64,000 bases of DNA from Lederbergia lenta NBRC 16444 (GCF_001591545.1 NZ_BCVC01000001.1:1612001-1676000); one strand, 5' to 3'. Positions 9,684 through 19,321 are shown, numbered from the stretch's first letter. Program-made: numbers and translations. Notes: a model not told the origin generated them from the sequence alone.

Positions 9684-9708
9684 AGAAAAGGACTGCCAAA
9701 ACAGTCCC
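9684..9708 (-). terminator. Terminator of the Cof-type hydrolase gene
   Basis: GGACTG / CAGTCC stem with a 6-nt loop, followed on the minus strand by TTTTCTT. It lies about 40 nt downstream of the stop codon at 9749. Confidence 0.8.
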
Positions 9709-9748
9709 CACATTAACCTTTTGCACCCTTTAGTTAAATTAATGTATG

Positions 9749-10522
9749 CTAAAATAGGTATTTTTCTAATGCATGGCTTACTCCATCTTCATTGTTTGAA
9801 GTAGTTACTACATCAGCCTTTTCTTTCAGGTCATCAGGCGCATTTCCCATTGCAATACCTAATCCCGCAAATTCTAACATTTCTAAATCATTATAAAAAT
9901 CCCCAATTGCAATAATCTCTGATTTATCCATGTTTAGTTTGTATAAGACTTGTTCTAAGGCACTTGCTTTATGAGCATTAGGATGAATGATGTCTTGGAA
10001 GAAACTATCGCTTGTTTTACGTAAGTTACTAAATTTTATATCCCTCCACCCATCGACTCTTTGTTGGTCATCAACAGTAAACTTCATAACTTTATCCGTT
10101 AGGCTTAGCACATCACTATGCATTATGGGAACTAGGTTAAACCTTTTATATAAATCTGTTTGATAGTTATCCAGTCTTTCAACATAAAAATCAAATGCTG
10201 TACAAACTGAAAACTGAATATCGTGTTTTCTGCAATATCTAACAATATCGGCTACTTCCTTAATATCGTAGGAAAACTCATGTATTATTTCTTTGTTATC
10301 TGTCCTTAGAGTAGTTGCTCCATTATGAGAAACAAGTATCCCTTCAATTCCTAATTCATCCAAAATAGGACGTGTTTGATTAAGGCTTCTTCCTGTAGAA
10401 ATAACTACTTGAATCCCTGAATTATAAACTTTTTTGATAGTATCAATTGTCTTTTGAGTTAAAACTCCATCATCGTTTAACAATGTTCCATCAACATCTA
10501 AAGCTAATAATTTATAACTCAA
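9749..10522 (-). CDS. Cof-type HAD hydrolase (sugar-phosphate/flavin phosphatase family)
   Basis: 257 aa, TTG start with GGGGTGGAG upstream. All HAD motifs are present: LLALDVDGTLLNDDG (nucleophile and acid Asp), VVISTGRSLNQTRP (motif II), a Lys in the C-terminal part, and GDFYNDLEMLEFAGLGIAMG (motif IV). The IIB cap lies between about 85 and 190. Cof-type phosphatases act on sugar phosphates, FMN or PLP; the substrate here is not predictable. Monocistronic, with its own terminator. Confidence 0.9.
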   Translation of the reverse strand: MSYKLLALDVDGTLLNDDGVLTQKTIDTIKKVYNSGIQVVISTGRSLNQTRPILDELGIEGILVSHNGATTLRTDNKEIIHEFSYDIKEVADIVRYCRKHDIQFSVCTAFDFYVERLDNYQTDLYKRFNLVPIMHSDVLSLTDKVMKFTVDDQQRVDGWRDIKFSNLRKTSDSFFQDIIHPNAHKASALEQVLYKLNMDKSEIIAIGDFYNDLEMLEFAGLGIAMGNAPDDLKEKADVVTTSNNEDGVSHALEKYLF

Positions 10523-10729
10523 CTCTCCACCCCTTTATCGGTACAAGAATAGCTTTCGCGGTCAACTCTTTTTTTCCAAAAAGCCTCCGTAAATACAATA
10601 GGAACTACTGATATATATTTCACTTAATTATCTTTTTATGACTTCGGTAGTCCTCTTCATCAACCCTGTATGCTTAGTTCAATAAAATAAGAGACTTCAG
10701 TTAAAACACTCGTTAGAAGAAAAAGTAAT

Positions 10730-11605
10730 CTAACGATAGTCCTTTATTCCACTTTCAAAAGCCTGGTTATCATTATTCTCATACCCATGCAATGCTTCTT
10801 GTAATGCGAATGTACTTTTATAAAACTTTACACGCTCACAAATTTGATTTCCATTAGGATACAGGTTAATACACATATCAAAAAAATCTTTACCATAACT
10901 GGATAGTATTCCAGCTAAGTCATACGCAGGATCTCCTAAACAAGAACTGCCAAAATCTATTATTCCCGAAATTCTATTTGTGTCTGGATTCCATAAAATA
11001 TTAGATGCTCCGAAATCTCCATGAATAAGGGTTACTTCTAAATTGGAACATGCTTCCCTATCAAGAAAAGTCTTAAAGGATTTTGTTATTTCAATCTGGG
11101 CTTCCTTTCTGATATAAAGAAATAAGTTATTTTGAATTTTTTCATAAAGAATAGACATTTCTTCTTTGGGGTGACTAACTTTCAGCTTCAATTCGCTACT
11201 AGCTTTTTCTTCAGAAACAGAATGGATTTCTAAGAGAATAGAGACGAGTTGTGATGCTAATCCTTTGATCAACTCAACGCTTTTAACCCCCGCTAAATGT
11301 TCCCTCCACATAGGAACACCATCTATTCGATTGTAGCCAGTAAAGACTTTTCCAGTTTCCATCTCTTCAAAGGAGTGATAAATTGGATTAGGAATAGGAA
11401 CAGAGATGATACTTTTAATGTATTTCAAAATTTCCGTCTCTCTCCTCAACCTTATTATCCCTTTTTTGTATTTCGGAAATCTAAATACCATAGTTTTGTT
11501 TACTACTAACACGTCATTATTTTGCCCTATGTCAATAGATTGAAAGTTCTCAATAGAAAGGTCAGGATAGACCTGTTGAATGGTTTCAATATAGTTTCTA
11601 CTCAT
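10730..11605 (-). CDS. Aminoglycoside phosphotransferase (APH) family kinase-like protein
   Basis: 291 aa. The APH fold is visible: VFRFPKYKKGIIRLRRETEIL (ATP lysine region), then LIHGDFGASNILW (Brenner-type catalytic loop with HGD and N) and ISGIIDFGSSCLGDPAYDLA (Mg-binding DFG-like motif). Members phosphorylate aminoglycosides, macrolides or small metabolites such as choline; chromosomal members in Bacillaceae are mostly of unknown substrate, so a resistance role must not be assumed. It stands alone between short intergenic regions. Confidence 0.85.
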   Translation of the reverse strand: MSRNYIETIQQVYPDLSIENFQSIDIGQNNDVLVVNKTMVFRFPKYKKGIIRLRRETEILKYIKSIISVPIPNPIYHSFEEMETGKVFTGYNRIDGVPMWREHLAGVKSVELIKGLASQLVSILLEIHSVSEEKASSELKLKVSHPKEEMSILYEKIQNNLFLYIRKEAQIEITKSFKTFLDREACSNLEVTLIHGDFGASNILWNPDTNRISGIIDFGSSCLGDPAYDLAGILSSYGKDFFDMCINLYPNGNQICERVKFYKSTFALQEALHGYENNDNQAFESGIKDYR

Positions 11606-11865
11606 TTACCAATACCCTTTCCTTGTCTACTTTTTCAACTATACTACCTTGCTAGTAGACTAGGCTCAGCAAAAATAAGCTTTATCCAATCCACCCGTTA
11701 ATTTAAATAGGAATTGGGATTTCACCTAAAATTCATTATGCCTAGTAGTGACCAAGTTGAATGCTGATTATTAACCATTAATACTTTTTCTGTTATTTCA
11801 TCCTAATTTAACGCATATACAGCATATATCTTTACACTTTTCTTCAATACATTGCATCAATAGTT
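11606..11865. other. Non-coding stretch
   Basis: No gene recognised between the APH-like gene and the terminator of the GNAT gene. AT-rich, with no repeats of note. Confidence 0.45.
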
Positions 11866-11903
11866 CAAAAGGCGACTGTTCCTTTTGAACTATCGCCCTT
11901 TTT
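11866..11903 (-). terminator. Terminator of the GNAT gene
   Basis: AAAGGGCGA / TCGCCTTTT stem around a 16-nt loop, followed on the minus strand by TTTTGAA. It lies 20 nt downstream of the stop codon at 11924. Confidence 0.75.
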
Positions 11904-11923
11904 CAAAAAATATTAACGCAAAT

Positions 11924-12418
11924 TTATATCTCCAATCTGTATAAATTAGCAATCTTCCCTTCGTGTTTATTGTTATTTTTTATTTGAAATTCTTTAACAA
12001 ATTTAAAACCATTTTTCTCTAACACTCTTCCGGAACTAGGATTGTCAACAAGACAGCAAGTCTCAAACTTTTTAAATTTCAATTCCTCAATGCCGAAATC
12101 AATCGCTTTGTGAACTGCTTTCGTTCCAATTCCTTTGTTCCAGAAATTAGGGGCCACCCAATAATCTATTGCACCTGTCCCTTCATCTTCTTTTCTAACC
12201 GAAATGCTTCCTGCAAATTCTTCATCGTACAAGATTGCAAATGGATAAAGGTTGCCTTTTTCTCTTTTTGCTTTAACGATTTTATACCACAGTCTTGCTC
12301 CATATTTTGGATATGGATGAGGTACATTCGTTGTATCAGCAATCTTTTCTTTCGACACATACTCTTGAACGAAAGGGATATCCTTTTCCTCAATCATTCT
12401 AATTCTCACTTGACCCAT
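11924..12418 (-). CDS. GNAT family N-acetyltransferase
   Basis: 164 aa, ATG with GGAGG upstream. The acetyl-CoA pyrophosphate loop is NKGIGTKAVHKAIDFGI, preceded by the beta-4 strand GAIDYWVAPNFW and followed by the VDNPSSGRVLEKNGFKFV helix-strand typical of RimI/RimJ-like enzymes. The acceptor substrate is unknown. The gene is complete, and the four-recombinase element begins about 90 bp upstream of its start, so its promoter region is squeezed between the start codon and the element end. Confidence 0.88.
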   Translation of the reverse strand: MGQVRIRMIEEKDIPFVQEYVSKEKIADTTNVPHPYPKYGARLWYKIVKAKREKGNLYPFAILYDEEFAGSISVRKEDEGTGAIDYWVAPNFWNKGIGTKAVHKAIDFGIEELKFKKFETCCLVDNPSSGRVLEKNGFKFVKEFQIKNNNKHEGKIANLYRLEI

Positions 12419-12545
12419 TATAGTACCTCCTACACATTTAATAGTTCTATAGAGTGTTTTTCTATCTTCCTAGGTAGGACAATAACGATTACTTCTACAA
12501 AGGGTTGCGTTAATCCTCCTTAACGTTAATTATGATATAATAAAA

Positions 12546-12592
12546 AAACGTCTAATCCCAGATGTACCAAGGTTTTAGACATTTTTATAACC
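12546..12592 (-). terminator. Terminator at the low-coordinate end of the recombinase element
   Basis: GTCTAA / TTAGAC arms around a 19-nt loop, flanked by A- and T-rich tracts on both sides. In the short copy at 33680-33725 the same hairpin has longer arms (AAACGTCTAA with TTAGACGTTT). It follows the last recombinase gene and would end its transcript. Confidence 0.7.
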
Positions 12593-12640
12593 AAGTTTAT
12601 TAAAGCGTTAATTTGTATTTAGCGCACTTCTTCTATCCCC

Positions 12641-13480
12641 TTACATCCATTGATCATATATCACTTTTCTTGCCTGGTGATATAAACGTGCATACAACTG
12701 TGTTTGATGTGGACCGTTATGTCCTAATAGGACTTGTATACATTCTAACGGCATGCCTTTCATTGCTAAGTGTGCAGCAAACGTATGACGTAAGGTATGT
12801 GGGGTCATGTAAATACCAAGCTTTTTGGAATAGGTTGTAAATTTATTTTGGACGGTCCGAGTACACATGAAACCTGTCTTTGTAGTATTGACAAAAACAA
12901 ACGGTAAGTTATCTCCACGTTCATCTAAATAGGTTTTTAAGTGTGCCTCACATTCTCGTGTAAATAATACGATACGCTCTTTTTTACGTTTCCCTTTTGG
13001 TATTGTTATCATGCGTTCCTGCCAATTAATATCCTCTATTTTCATTTCCACTAACTCCTTAATGCGTACACCAGTTGCATAAAGCATTTCAATAACAGCT
13101 CTTTGCTCTAGCTTTCCCTTTACTAATTGACGCAATTGAAACAGTTCATCTCTTTGCAAATAGAATGGCAGCTTATCCTCGACTTCTGGGAAAGGGATAT
13201 TTTTTACCGGATCTTTAGTAATAAACCCATCTTCTACACAGTACTTAAAAAACAGCTTGATACCCGCTAACTTAGTTTTCACAGTTACAGCTTTATATTC
13301 TTTTAATTCTAAGGAAAACATCCATTTCCTAATATCTCTCGAATTGATTTCAGAAAATGGCTTGTTGCAATAAGTTATTAATTGTTCCACTGCTAGTTTA
13401 TACTGATATAATGTTTCACCTGTCAATCGAAAACTATACTCATCTTTAAATTGTTGCAAATATATTTCTGAAGTGATCAA
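12641..13480 (-). CDS. Tyrosine recombinase B' (fourth gene of the quartet)
   Basis: 279 aa from a TTG start at 13478-13480, chosen because GAGGGTGA lies just upstream and because it then aligns from end to end with its paralogue B; the longer open frame upstream only overlaps gene A'. The SAM-like N-terminal domain covers residues 5-95, the catalytic domain 110-279. Catalytic residues are all visible: TGVRIKEL (Arg), PKGKRKKERIV (Lys), TPHTLRHTFAAHL (His-x-x-Arg), LLGHNG (His), QTQLYARL (Tyr). It lies 13 nt after gene A'. Likely active; it is closer to gene B than to A or A'. Confidence 0.88.
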   Translation of the reverse strand: MITSEIYLQQFKDEYSFRLTGETLYQYKLAVEQLITYCNKPFSEINSRDIRKWMFSLELKEYKAVTVKTKLAGIKLFFKYCVEDGFITKDPVKNIPFPEVEDKLPFYLQRDELFQLRQLVKGKLEQRAVIEMLYATGVRIKELVEMKIEDINWQERMITIPKGKRKKERIVLFTRECEAHLKTYLDERGDNLPFVFVNTTKTGFMCTRTVQNKFTTYSKKLGIYMTPHTLRHTFAAHLAMKGMPLECIQVLLGHNGPHQTQLYARLYHQARKVIYDQWM

Positions 13481-13493
13481 TAAACTCACCCTC

Positions 13494-14384
13494 TTACCCC
13501 ATATATTTTCGGTAAAGTGATATAACCTCCCTCTTGGGAAGTCTAGCATAGATTTGAGTGGTCCCCACATCACTATGACCCAATTCATCCCCAATAAACG
13601 ACAAATCAGCCCCTTTCGCCAATAATTCTGTGGCAAATGTATGGCGGAATCGGTGTGGGTGTAAGTTTGTACTCAACTTAGCACCCTCTCCAATCTTTTT
13701 AATGACATACTGGATTGTTCGAACACTTAAACGTCTTCCTGAAGAGGTTAAAAACAGTGCTTTCTGAGCTTTATGATACCGATTTCTCGCAATGATGTAC
13801 CGTTCCAATAAAAACGCACACTTCTCCGTAAAATGCACATAGCGGATTTTTTTACCTTTACCCACAACTCGTGCGGTACGGTTCTCAAAATCTACTTCCT
13901 CCCGATTTAGCTCACTGACTTCTCTTACTCTACACCCTGTGGTTAGCATGAATTCTACCAACACCTGATTTCGAAGTGATGTAAGTTCGCTTTGGTTCCG
14001 TATTTTGGCAATATCTTCTTTCTCTAAATACTTAGGAAGAGATTGAGGGAGACGAGGAAACCACCGGCTTTTTATCGGAGAACTGTCTACATACTCTTCT
14101 TGTAAACAAAACTTGTAAAAGGAAGAAATGATACTTAAACGAAGTCTGAGGTATGCTTCACTTAGATGGTCTTCATTTTTTTTAAACCATTCTAGGATTG
14201 TATTTGATGTTAGAGATGTATATGGTTCTTTCATTTCCACAAAAAATTGTTCTAAAAATCTTCGATATACAATGATCGTTCCTTTACTTCGGTTTGATAC
14301 TTTTAAACTTAATAAGAATTCCCCAATGATTTCTTGATTGATTTCATTTGGCAAGTCTTTAGTTAACTCCCAGTAATTTTTCAA
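13494..14384 (-). CDS. Tyrosine recombinase A' (third gene of the quartet)
   Basis: 296 aa from TTG at 14382-14384. An in-frame GTG nine nt upstream overlaps the TTAGGAGGTGG ribosome binding site, so TTG is the better start, and it gives exactly the length of paralogue A. N-terminal core-binding domain about 15-110; catalytic domain 120-296 with TGCRVREV, VGKGKKIRYVHF, HPHRFRHTFATELL, DELGHSD and TTQIYARL, so the R-K-H-R-H-Y set is complete. The ribosome binding site overlaps the stop codon of gene B, which indicates coupling. Confidence 0.88.
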   Translation of the reverse strand: MKNYWELTKDLPNEINQEIIGEFLLSLKVSNRSKGTIIVYRRFLEQFFVEMKEPYTSLTSNTILEWFKKNEDHLSEAYLRLRLSIISSFYKFCLQEEYVDSSPIKSRWFPRLPQSLPKYLEKEDIAKIRNQSELTSLRNQVLVEFMLTTGCRVREVSELNREEVDFENRTARVVGKGKKIRYVHFTEKCAFLLERYIIARNRYHKAQKALFLTSSGRRLSVRTIQYVIKKIGEGAKLSTNLHPHRFRHTFATELLAKGADLSFIGDELGHSDVGTTQIYARLPKREVISLYRKYMG

Positions 14385-14396
14385 TTTTTCCACCTC

Positions 14397-15227
14397 CTAA
14401 TGGTAAAGGTCATATTGTTTTTGACGTGCATGGTCCATCAATCGTGTATAAATACGAGTACTATTAATATCAACATGGCCAAGTAGATCCTGAATGAAAC
14501 TTTGAGGCATATTTTTTTCTGCTAAGTGTGCTGCAAATGTATGTCGTAAAGTATGGGGAGTCACCTTAAAACCAAGAGATGTAGAGAAGTTACGAAAGTT
14601 TTTTTGTATATATTCTCGGTGTAGTGGTCCTCCTCTTCGATTCGCAAATAAAAACATGCTGTTTGTTTCTCGCTTTTTCAGGTACATCTTTAAGCGTTCT
14701 GCACAATCGTGCGAAAAAAGGACAAAACGTTCTTTGGTTCCTTTTCCTTTTCGTATCCATATTTGCCGGGTATCCCATTTAATATCTTCTAGTTTGATCT
14801 GTAATAGCTCACTGACCCTTACTCCTGTAGAATATAAGGTTTCAATGATGGGGCGAAATTGGTAGTCATTCCGTGTTAATTCTTGCAGTTGGGCCAACTG
14901 ACGCCTACTTAAGTAGTATGGAAGGACATCATCTTTTTTAGGGGTTTTTACAGTTAACATTGGATTTTTCTTTAGGAGATTCTCTTCCATACAATATTGG
15001 TAAAATGATTTCAAACCCGATAGTTTAATATGTATCGTACGTTTTTTTAGACCTTTTTCTTCCATTGAAGCAAGCCATGCTCTTATATCTGTAGCCTTAA
15101 CTTCATTATAATTTTTTCTACAAAAGCTAAAGAATTGTTTGAGTGAAAGTCTATAACTTCGAATTGTTTCTTTACTAAATCTAGAATGATGGTCATCAAA
15201 AAAAGACTCTAATACATTTACATCCAT
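14397..15227 (-). CDS. Tyrosine recombinase B (second gene of the quartet)
   Basis: 276 aa, ATG 6 nt after the stop codon of gene A. Core-binding domain about 5-90 (FSKETIRSYRLSLKQFFSF), catalytic domain 105-276 with TGVRVSEL, RKGKGTKERFV, TPHTLRHTFAAHLA, LLGHVD and STRIYTRL; all six catalytic positions are kept. Paralogue of gene B' (shared TPHTLRHTFAAHLA block). The tight packing suggests the pair A-B acts as a complex or in sequence, as XerC/XerD or RIT proteins do; that is inference. Confidence 0.88.
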   Translation of the reverse strand: MDVNVLESFFDDHHSRFSKETIRSYRLSLKQFFSFCRKNYNEVKATDIRAWLASMEEKGLKKRTIHIKLSGLKSFYQYCMEENLLKKNPMLTVKTPKKDDVLPYYLSRRQLAQLQELTRNDYQFRPIIETLYSTGVRVSELLQIKLEDIKWDTRQIWIRKGKGTKERFVLFSHDCAERLKMYLKKRETNSMFLFANRRGGPLHREYIQKNFRNFSTSLGFKVTPHTLRHTFAAHLAEKNMPQSFIQDLLGHVDINSTRIYTRLMDHARQKQYDLYH

Positions 15228-15233
15228 TGTTAT

Positions 15234-16124
15234 CTACCCCATTTTATTTTGATAGGCTAAAATTAAGTCCTCCGTTAGAATTCGTGCATAAATACGTGTT
15301 GTATTTAAATTTGCATGTCCCAACTCATCTGCAATTAATTCAAGCGTGGCTCCTCTTGCTAGCATGTTCGTAGCAAACGTATGTCGACAAATATGTGGAT
15401 GTAGCGATTGTTTTAAGCCCGCCTTCTTGCCAACTTTTTTTGTAATGTAATAGATTGAGTTTGTTTGTAGACGTTGACCTGAGTTGTTTAAAAATAATGG
15501 ATCTATTCCATCATCATTGTTGCGTGTTTGTAAATACTCTTTCAACGCAATCGCACACTCTTCGGAAAAATGTACCTTTCTAATCCGCTTTCCTTTTCCC
15601 GTTACCTCTGCTGTTCTTTTTTCTAAATTGAAATCTTTAATTGAAAGGTTAGAAACTTCTGAACTTCTGCATCCTGACGATAATAAAAAGAGAATAAGAG
15701 CACGATCACGCGGAGCCGAAATTTCTGCAGCGATTTTTACCCTAACAAACTCCATCTCATTTAAATACTTTGGTAAGGACTGCGGGATTTTAGGTCTCCA
15801 TCTTTTTTTGATAACTACATTTTCTATGTACTCTTCAGCGAGACAAAATTGTAAAAATGAAGAAAGTGCTGATAGATAAGCGTCCACAGTCCTTTCCTTT
15901 TTTCCGTTAGTAAAATGATTCAAATACTTTCTCACATCTTCTGATGTTAATAGTTTTAAAGGAACTGTACACACGCTAAAGTAACGTTCTAAAAACCAAC
16001 GATAATTTCTTATCGTTCGTTCGGCTTTATTTTCAAGTTTTAAACCTAGCAAATATTCATTCATAATAGTCATTGTCGATTCATCCTGTAGGTTACTCTT
16101 CCAGTAATCACTTGATTCTTTCAT
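15234..16124 (-). CDS. Tyrosine recombinase A (first gene of the quartet)
   Basis: 296 aa from ATG at 16122-16124, with GGAGG 7 nt upstream; a 10-residue upstream extension in frame is not needed. Core-binding domain about 20-115, catalytic domain 125-296 with SGCRSSEV (Arg), TGKGKRIRKVHF (Lys), HPHICRHTFATNML (His-x-x-Arg), DELGHAN (His) and TTRIYARI (Tyr). Paralogue of gene A' with the same length. A dyad at 16210-16241 in its promoter region may be an operator or recombination site. Confidence 0.88.
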   Translation of the reverse strand: MKESSDYWKSNLQDESTMTIMNEYLLGLKLENKAERTIRNYRWFLERYFSVCTVPLKLLTSEDVRKYLNHFTNGKKERTVDAYLSALSSFLQFCLAEEYIENVVIKKRWRPKIPQSLPKYLNEMEFVRVKIAAEISAPRDRALILFLLSSGCRSSEVSNLSIKDFNLEKRTAEVTGKGKRIRKVHFSEECAIALKEYLQTRNNDDGIDPLFLNNSGQRLQTNSIYYITKKVGKKAGLKQSLHPHICRHTFATNMLARGATLELIADELGHANLNTTRIYARILTEDLILAYQNKMG

Positions 16125-16348
16125 CTGTAAACCTCCTTTCTCTTTTTCTATCAATGGTGACCTATAATAATCTTTAACTAATTTAGCTTTTTATATACAT
16201 TTAAAAAAAGATACTATGAGACAAAATGTCTGATCAGTATCAATAGATTTTATTCATTTAAAAATAGCCATAGTATAACATTGTTCTTTGTAACCCTTTA
16301 CTTGGGTAATACATAAATTAAACGTAAAATAGAACAATAATATTTGAT
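16125..16348. promoter_or_regulatory. Leader/promoter region of the recombinase quartet with a dyad
   Basis: Between the first recombinase start and the element's outer end. It holds the interrupted dyad GATACT-atg-AGACA-aaa-TGTCT-gatc-AGTATC at 16210-16241, about 86 bp upstream of the first start codon. This segment is absent from the short copy at 33646-33880. Confidence 0.5.
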
Positions 16349-16378
16349 GATATTCACAACCTACTTTACTATATAAAA

Positions 16379-16441
16379 AGCATTCCAATTAAGTTACAAT
16401 TGGAATGCTAAATGCTGTGTTATCCAACTCATTGGGATAAC
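16379..16441. repeat. Two perfect dyads at the high-coordinate end of the element
   Basis: GCATTCCAATT-aagttac-AATTGGAATGC (11-bp arms, 7-nt centre) is followed at once by GTTATCC-N9-GGATAAC. Both dyads are recognisable in the short copy at 33793-33862; there the first has a longer centre and the second one arm change. Arm and spacer sizes are those of tyrosine-recombinase core sites, but a terminator function is also possible. Confidence 0.6.
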
Positions 16442-16530
16442 TTGATTTTTATTTTGTTATTTATTTTTATTGGTTGATAACATAATGTAATGGATTTAAG
16501 TCAATAACCCGGACACAAAAAAATTAAGTC

Positions 16531-16838
16531 TTAAGCTGTTTTTCTAATTTTATCCTCAATGGCCTGAGGTGTTTGATACCAATGCTAATATGAATTCTGT
16601 TTCGGTTATACCAGCCTTCTATAAACTGAAACATGGACAGCTTTGCAGCTAAATAGTCTGTGTATTGCGTGTGATAAACTTCTTCTTTCTTTAGTATGGC
16701 ATGAATTGATTCTATACAAGCATTGTCATAAGGACAGCCTTTCTGGCTGAAAGACTGCTTGATTCCATGTTTTTGAACATGCTGAGTAAACTCACTGGCT
16801 GAATTGGGAAGAAAGTCTGGAAAATAACTTAAATCATT
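16531..16838 (-). pseudogene. IS3-family transposase (orfB) fragment fused to an MFS transporter scrap
   Basis: Read on the minus strand: 14 residues NDLSYFPDFLPNSA match the segment NGLSYFSDYLPDSA of the MFS transporter at 18095-19321, and then the frame continues without a break into an IS3-type integrase-core C-terminus (SEFTQHVQKHGIKQSFSQKG, CPYDNACIES with the DDE glutamate, then GWYNRNRIH). A one-base frameshift near 16565 restores the ending TPQAIEDKIRKTA before the stop at 16531-16533. The N-terminal two thirds of the transposase are gone. This is a deletion scar that joined two genes. Confidence 0.75.
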
Positions 16839-17146
16839 TTGTGTGACTCATGTGATAATAAGTTATTAAGTTTATTTTTCTTCTTCATCCTATTTACTGG
16901 CTATTGGTCCCCCACTTATTATTCTTGTTTATCCTAGAATTATAAAATGGAGGACTTACTCCAGTTAACCTGCGATAAACACAGTGTCTCTTTTTATTGA
17001 ATAGTTACCTTTGCTAGATTGGTAAGCCCATGTAAAAGAAAAATGTGTATTCAGCAAAATGATAAAAAGCTTGAGGTTTTCTATTATATTATTTATTATT
17101 ACCGGTTAACTTGCCTTCTCAATTTCCATTCTGCATTATTTGAAAA
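16839..17146. other. Non-coding stretch downstream of the first AKR operon
   Basis: No recognisable gene or strong hairpin; probably decayed sequence next to the IS/MFS scar. Confidence 0.4.
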
Positions 17147-18025
<879 letters not shown>

Positions 18026-18094
18026 CTAAATTTACATAGCCTAACCATTTACTAATCTATTGATTATTTGCCCGTTCCATTTAAAATCAATTTT

Positions 18095-19321
18095 TCATGT
18101 TATTCTCATTTGTCGCGGCTCTTCCATTTTTTCCATTGCTTTAGGTGATTTTACAAGTAAAACGATGAAAGAGATGAATATCACACTAACACAAAGCCAG
18201 TTTAAGTAACGAAATCCTGCCAACTCTGCACCAAAACCGCCCATCAAGCTTCCAATTAATCTACCAAGAGTGGAGGCATTTGCATAAACTGTGGCGGCAA
18301 CCCCTGCTGAATCGGGAAGGTAGTCTGAAAAATAACTTAAACCATTTCCCAACACCACTGCGACAAAAGTGGCTTGGAGAATTTGGGCGGCAATAAGTTG
18401 CCATGAGGCTGTCGAAATTCCCAAGACCATGAAATAAAGAATTCCAACCAGGCAACTCACCATCACTAAACTATGATTAGATAACTTTTTGCTCAATGCC
18501 CCAAAGACTAACATAATAGGAATTTCTAATCCTGCACATAATCCGACCATTAAACCTACATCTGCATGTGTTCCATTTAATTCATGAATGATAAGTAATG
18601 GTGTGTTCATACTATTTATTGCTATCACTGAAAACAGGAATATAAATGCAATGAATGGAAGAAATAATCGTTTAGTCTCCTCAGAAAATAAGGTTGGTTT
18701 CTGTACCTTTAGTTTAGGAGTATTAGCCATTTTTCGTTTTGGCAAGAAAAAGTAAACAAGAGCACTAAGCAAAATAAAAATCGACGTTGTTCCAAGAAAG
18801 AGACCGTTATAGTCAAAAGCAGCAAGTAACATTGTTCCAATCAGTGGACCAATTAAAAAACCCAATGAAAACAAGGAACGTAAGGTGGACTTGGCAAACG
18901 TTTTATCATCGGATTGACTCTCAGTTGCTGATTCATGCGCATAGGCAAACATTTGTGGCATGGCCGCTGCACCCAATCCATTAAAAAAACTAACAGAAAG
19001 CAACAAACCTAAAAACGAATCAAATACAATATAGGACGCATAACCACAAGCGGATGAAAGCATGGCTGCCAAAATAAGCCATTTTCGATCCATGCCAGTG
19101 TCCGAATAATTGGCAATCATCGTATTAGCGATAACACCAGTCAGTGAACTGATTGCCATAAATACGCCAAAAGCACCGGTACTCATCCCGATGACACTCG
19201 TACCATAAAGGGATAGGTAAGGCATTGTGATGGAAACACTCGTGCCAATTAGCAGCATACATATAATAAAAATACTATAATGTTTAATTTGAAATAGATT
19301 TTTGAATCGACTTAACAACAT
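18095..19321 (-). CDS. MFS transporter, sugar-efflux (SET) type
   Basis: 408 aa from ATG at 19319-19321 (TAGGAG five nt upstream); an in-frame extension upstream is not supported. Twelve hydrophobic segments are visible. SDTGMDRKWLI after TM2 is the DRK-type loop 2-3 motif of the major facilitator superfamily, and LGFLIGPLIGTML is the motif C-like antiporter segment. Probable drug or sugar efflux across the membrane. It is the fourth gene of AKR operon I, separated from the cupin gene by a perfect 14-bp hairpin. Confidence 0.85.
   Translation of the reverse strand: MLLSRFKNLFQIKHYSIFIICMLLIGTSVSITMPYLSLYGTSVIGMSTGAFGVFMAISSLTGVIANTMIANYSDTGMDRKWLILAAMLSSACGYASYIVFDSFLGLLLSVSFFNGLGAAAMPQMFAYAHESATESQSDDKTFAKSTLRSLFSLGFLIGPLIGTMLLAAFDYNGLFLGTTSIFILLSALVYFFLPKRKMANTPKLKVQKPTLFSEETKRLFLPFIAFIFLFSVIAINSMNTPLLIIHELNGTHADVGLMVGLCAGLEIPIMLVFGALSKKLSNHSLVMVSCLVGILYFMVLGISTASWQLIAAQILQATFVAVVLGNGLSYFSDYLPDSAGVAATVYANASTLGRLIGSLMGGFGAELAGFRYLNWLCVSVIFISFIVLLVKSPKAMEKMEEPRQMRIT

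Larger units (their letters stand above)
12507..16458 (-). mobile_element. Four-recombinase mobile element (A-B-A'-B'), full copy
   Basis: The limits come from comparison with a second, gene-less copy at 33646-33880. That copy matches 12507-12620 at one end and about 16349-16458 at the other, while everything in between is missing. The element carries four tyrosine recombinase genes on the minus strand, a terminator at the low-coordinate end, and dyads at each end: CGTTAA-tcctcc-TTAACG at 12508-12525, GCATTCCAATT-7 nt-AATTGGAATGC at 16379-16407, and GTTATCC...GGATAAC around 16419-16441. No cargo gene is visible. It resembles the idea of RIT elements (three recombinases in a row) but has four, as a duplicated pair. 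Exact ends are uncertain by several bases. Confidence 0.72.

Noticed and set aside
10730-11605. Aminoglycoside resistance gene
   Set aside because: Only the general APH fold can be read. Chromosomal members mostly have other or unknown substrates, and there is no mobile resistance context.
12641-16124. XerC/XerD or a RIT (three-recombinase) element as the identity of the recombinase cluster
   Set aside because: There are four genes forming two related pairs, not three, and the neighbourhood is not that of xerC/xerD; the general similarity to RIT is kept only as an analogy.
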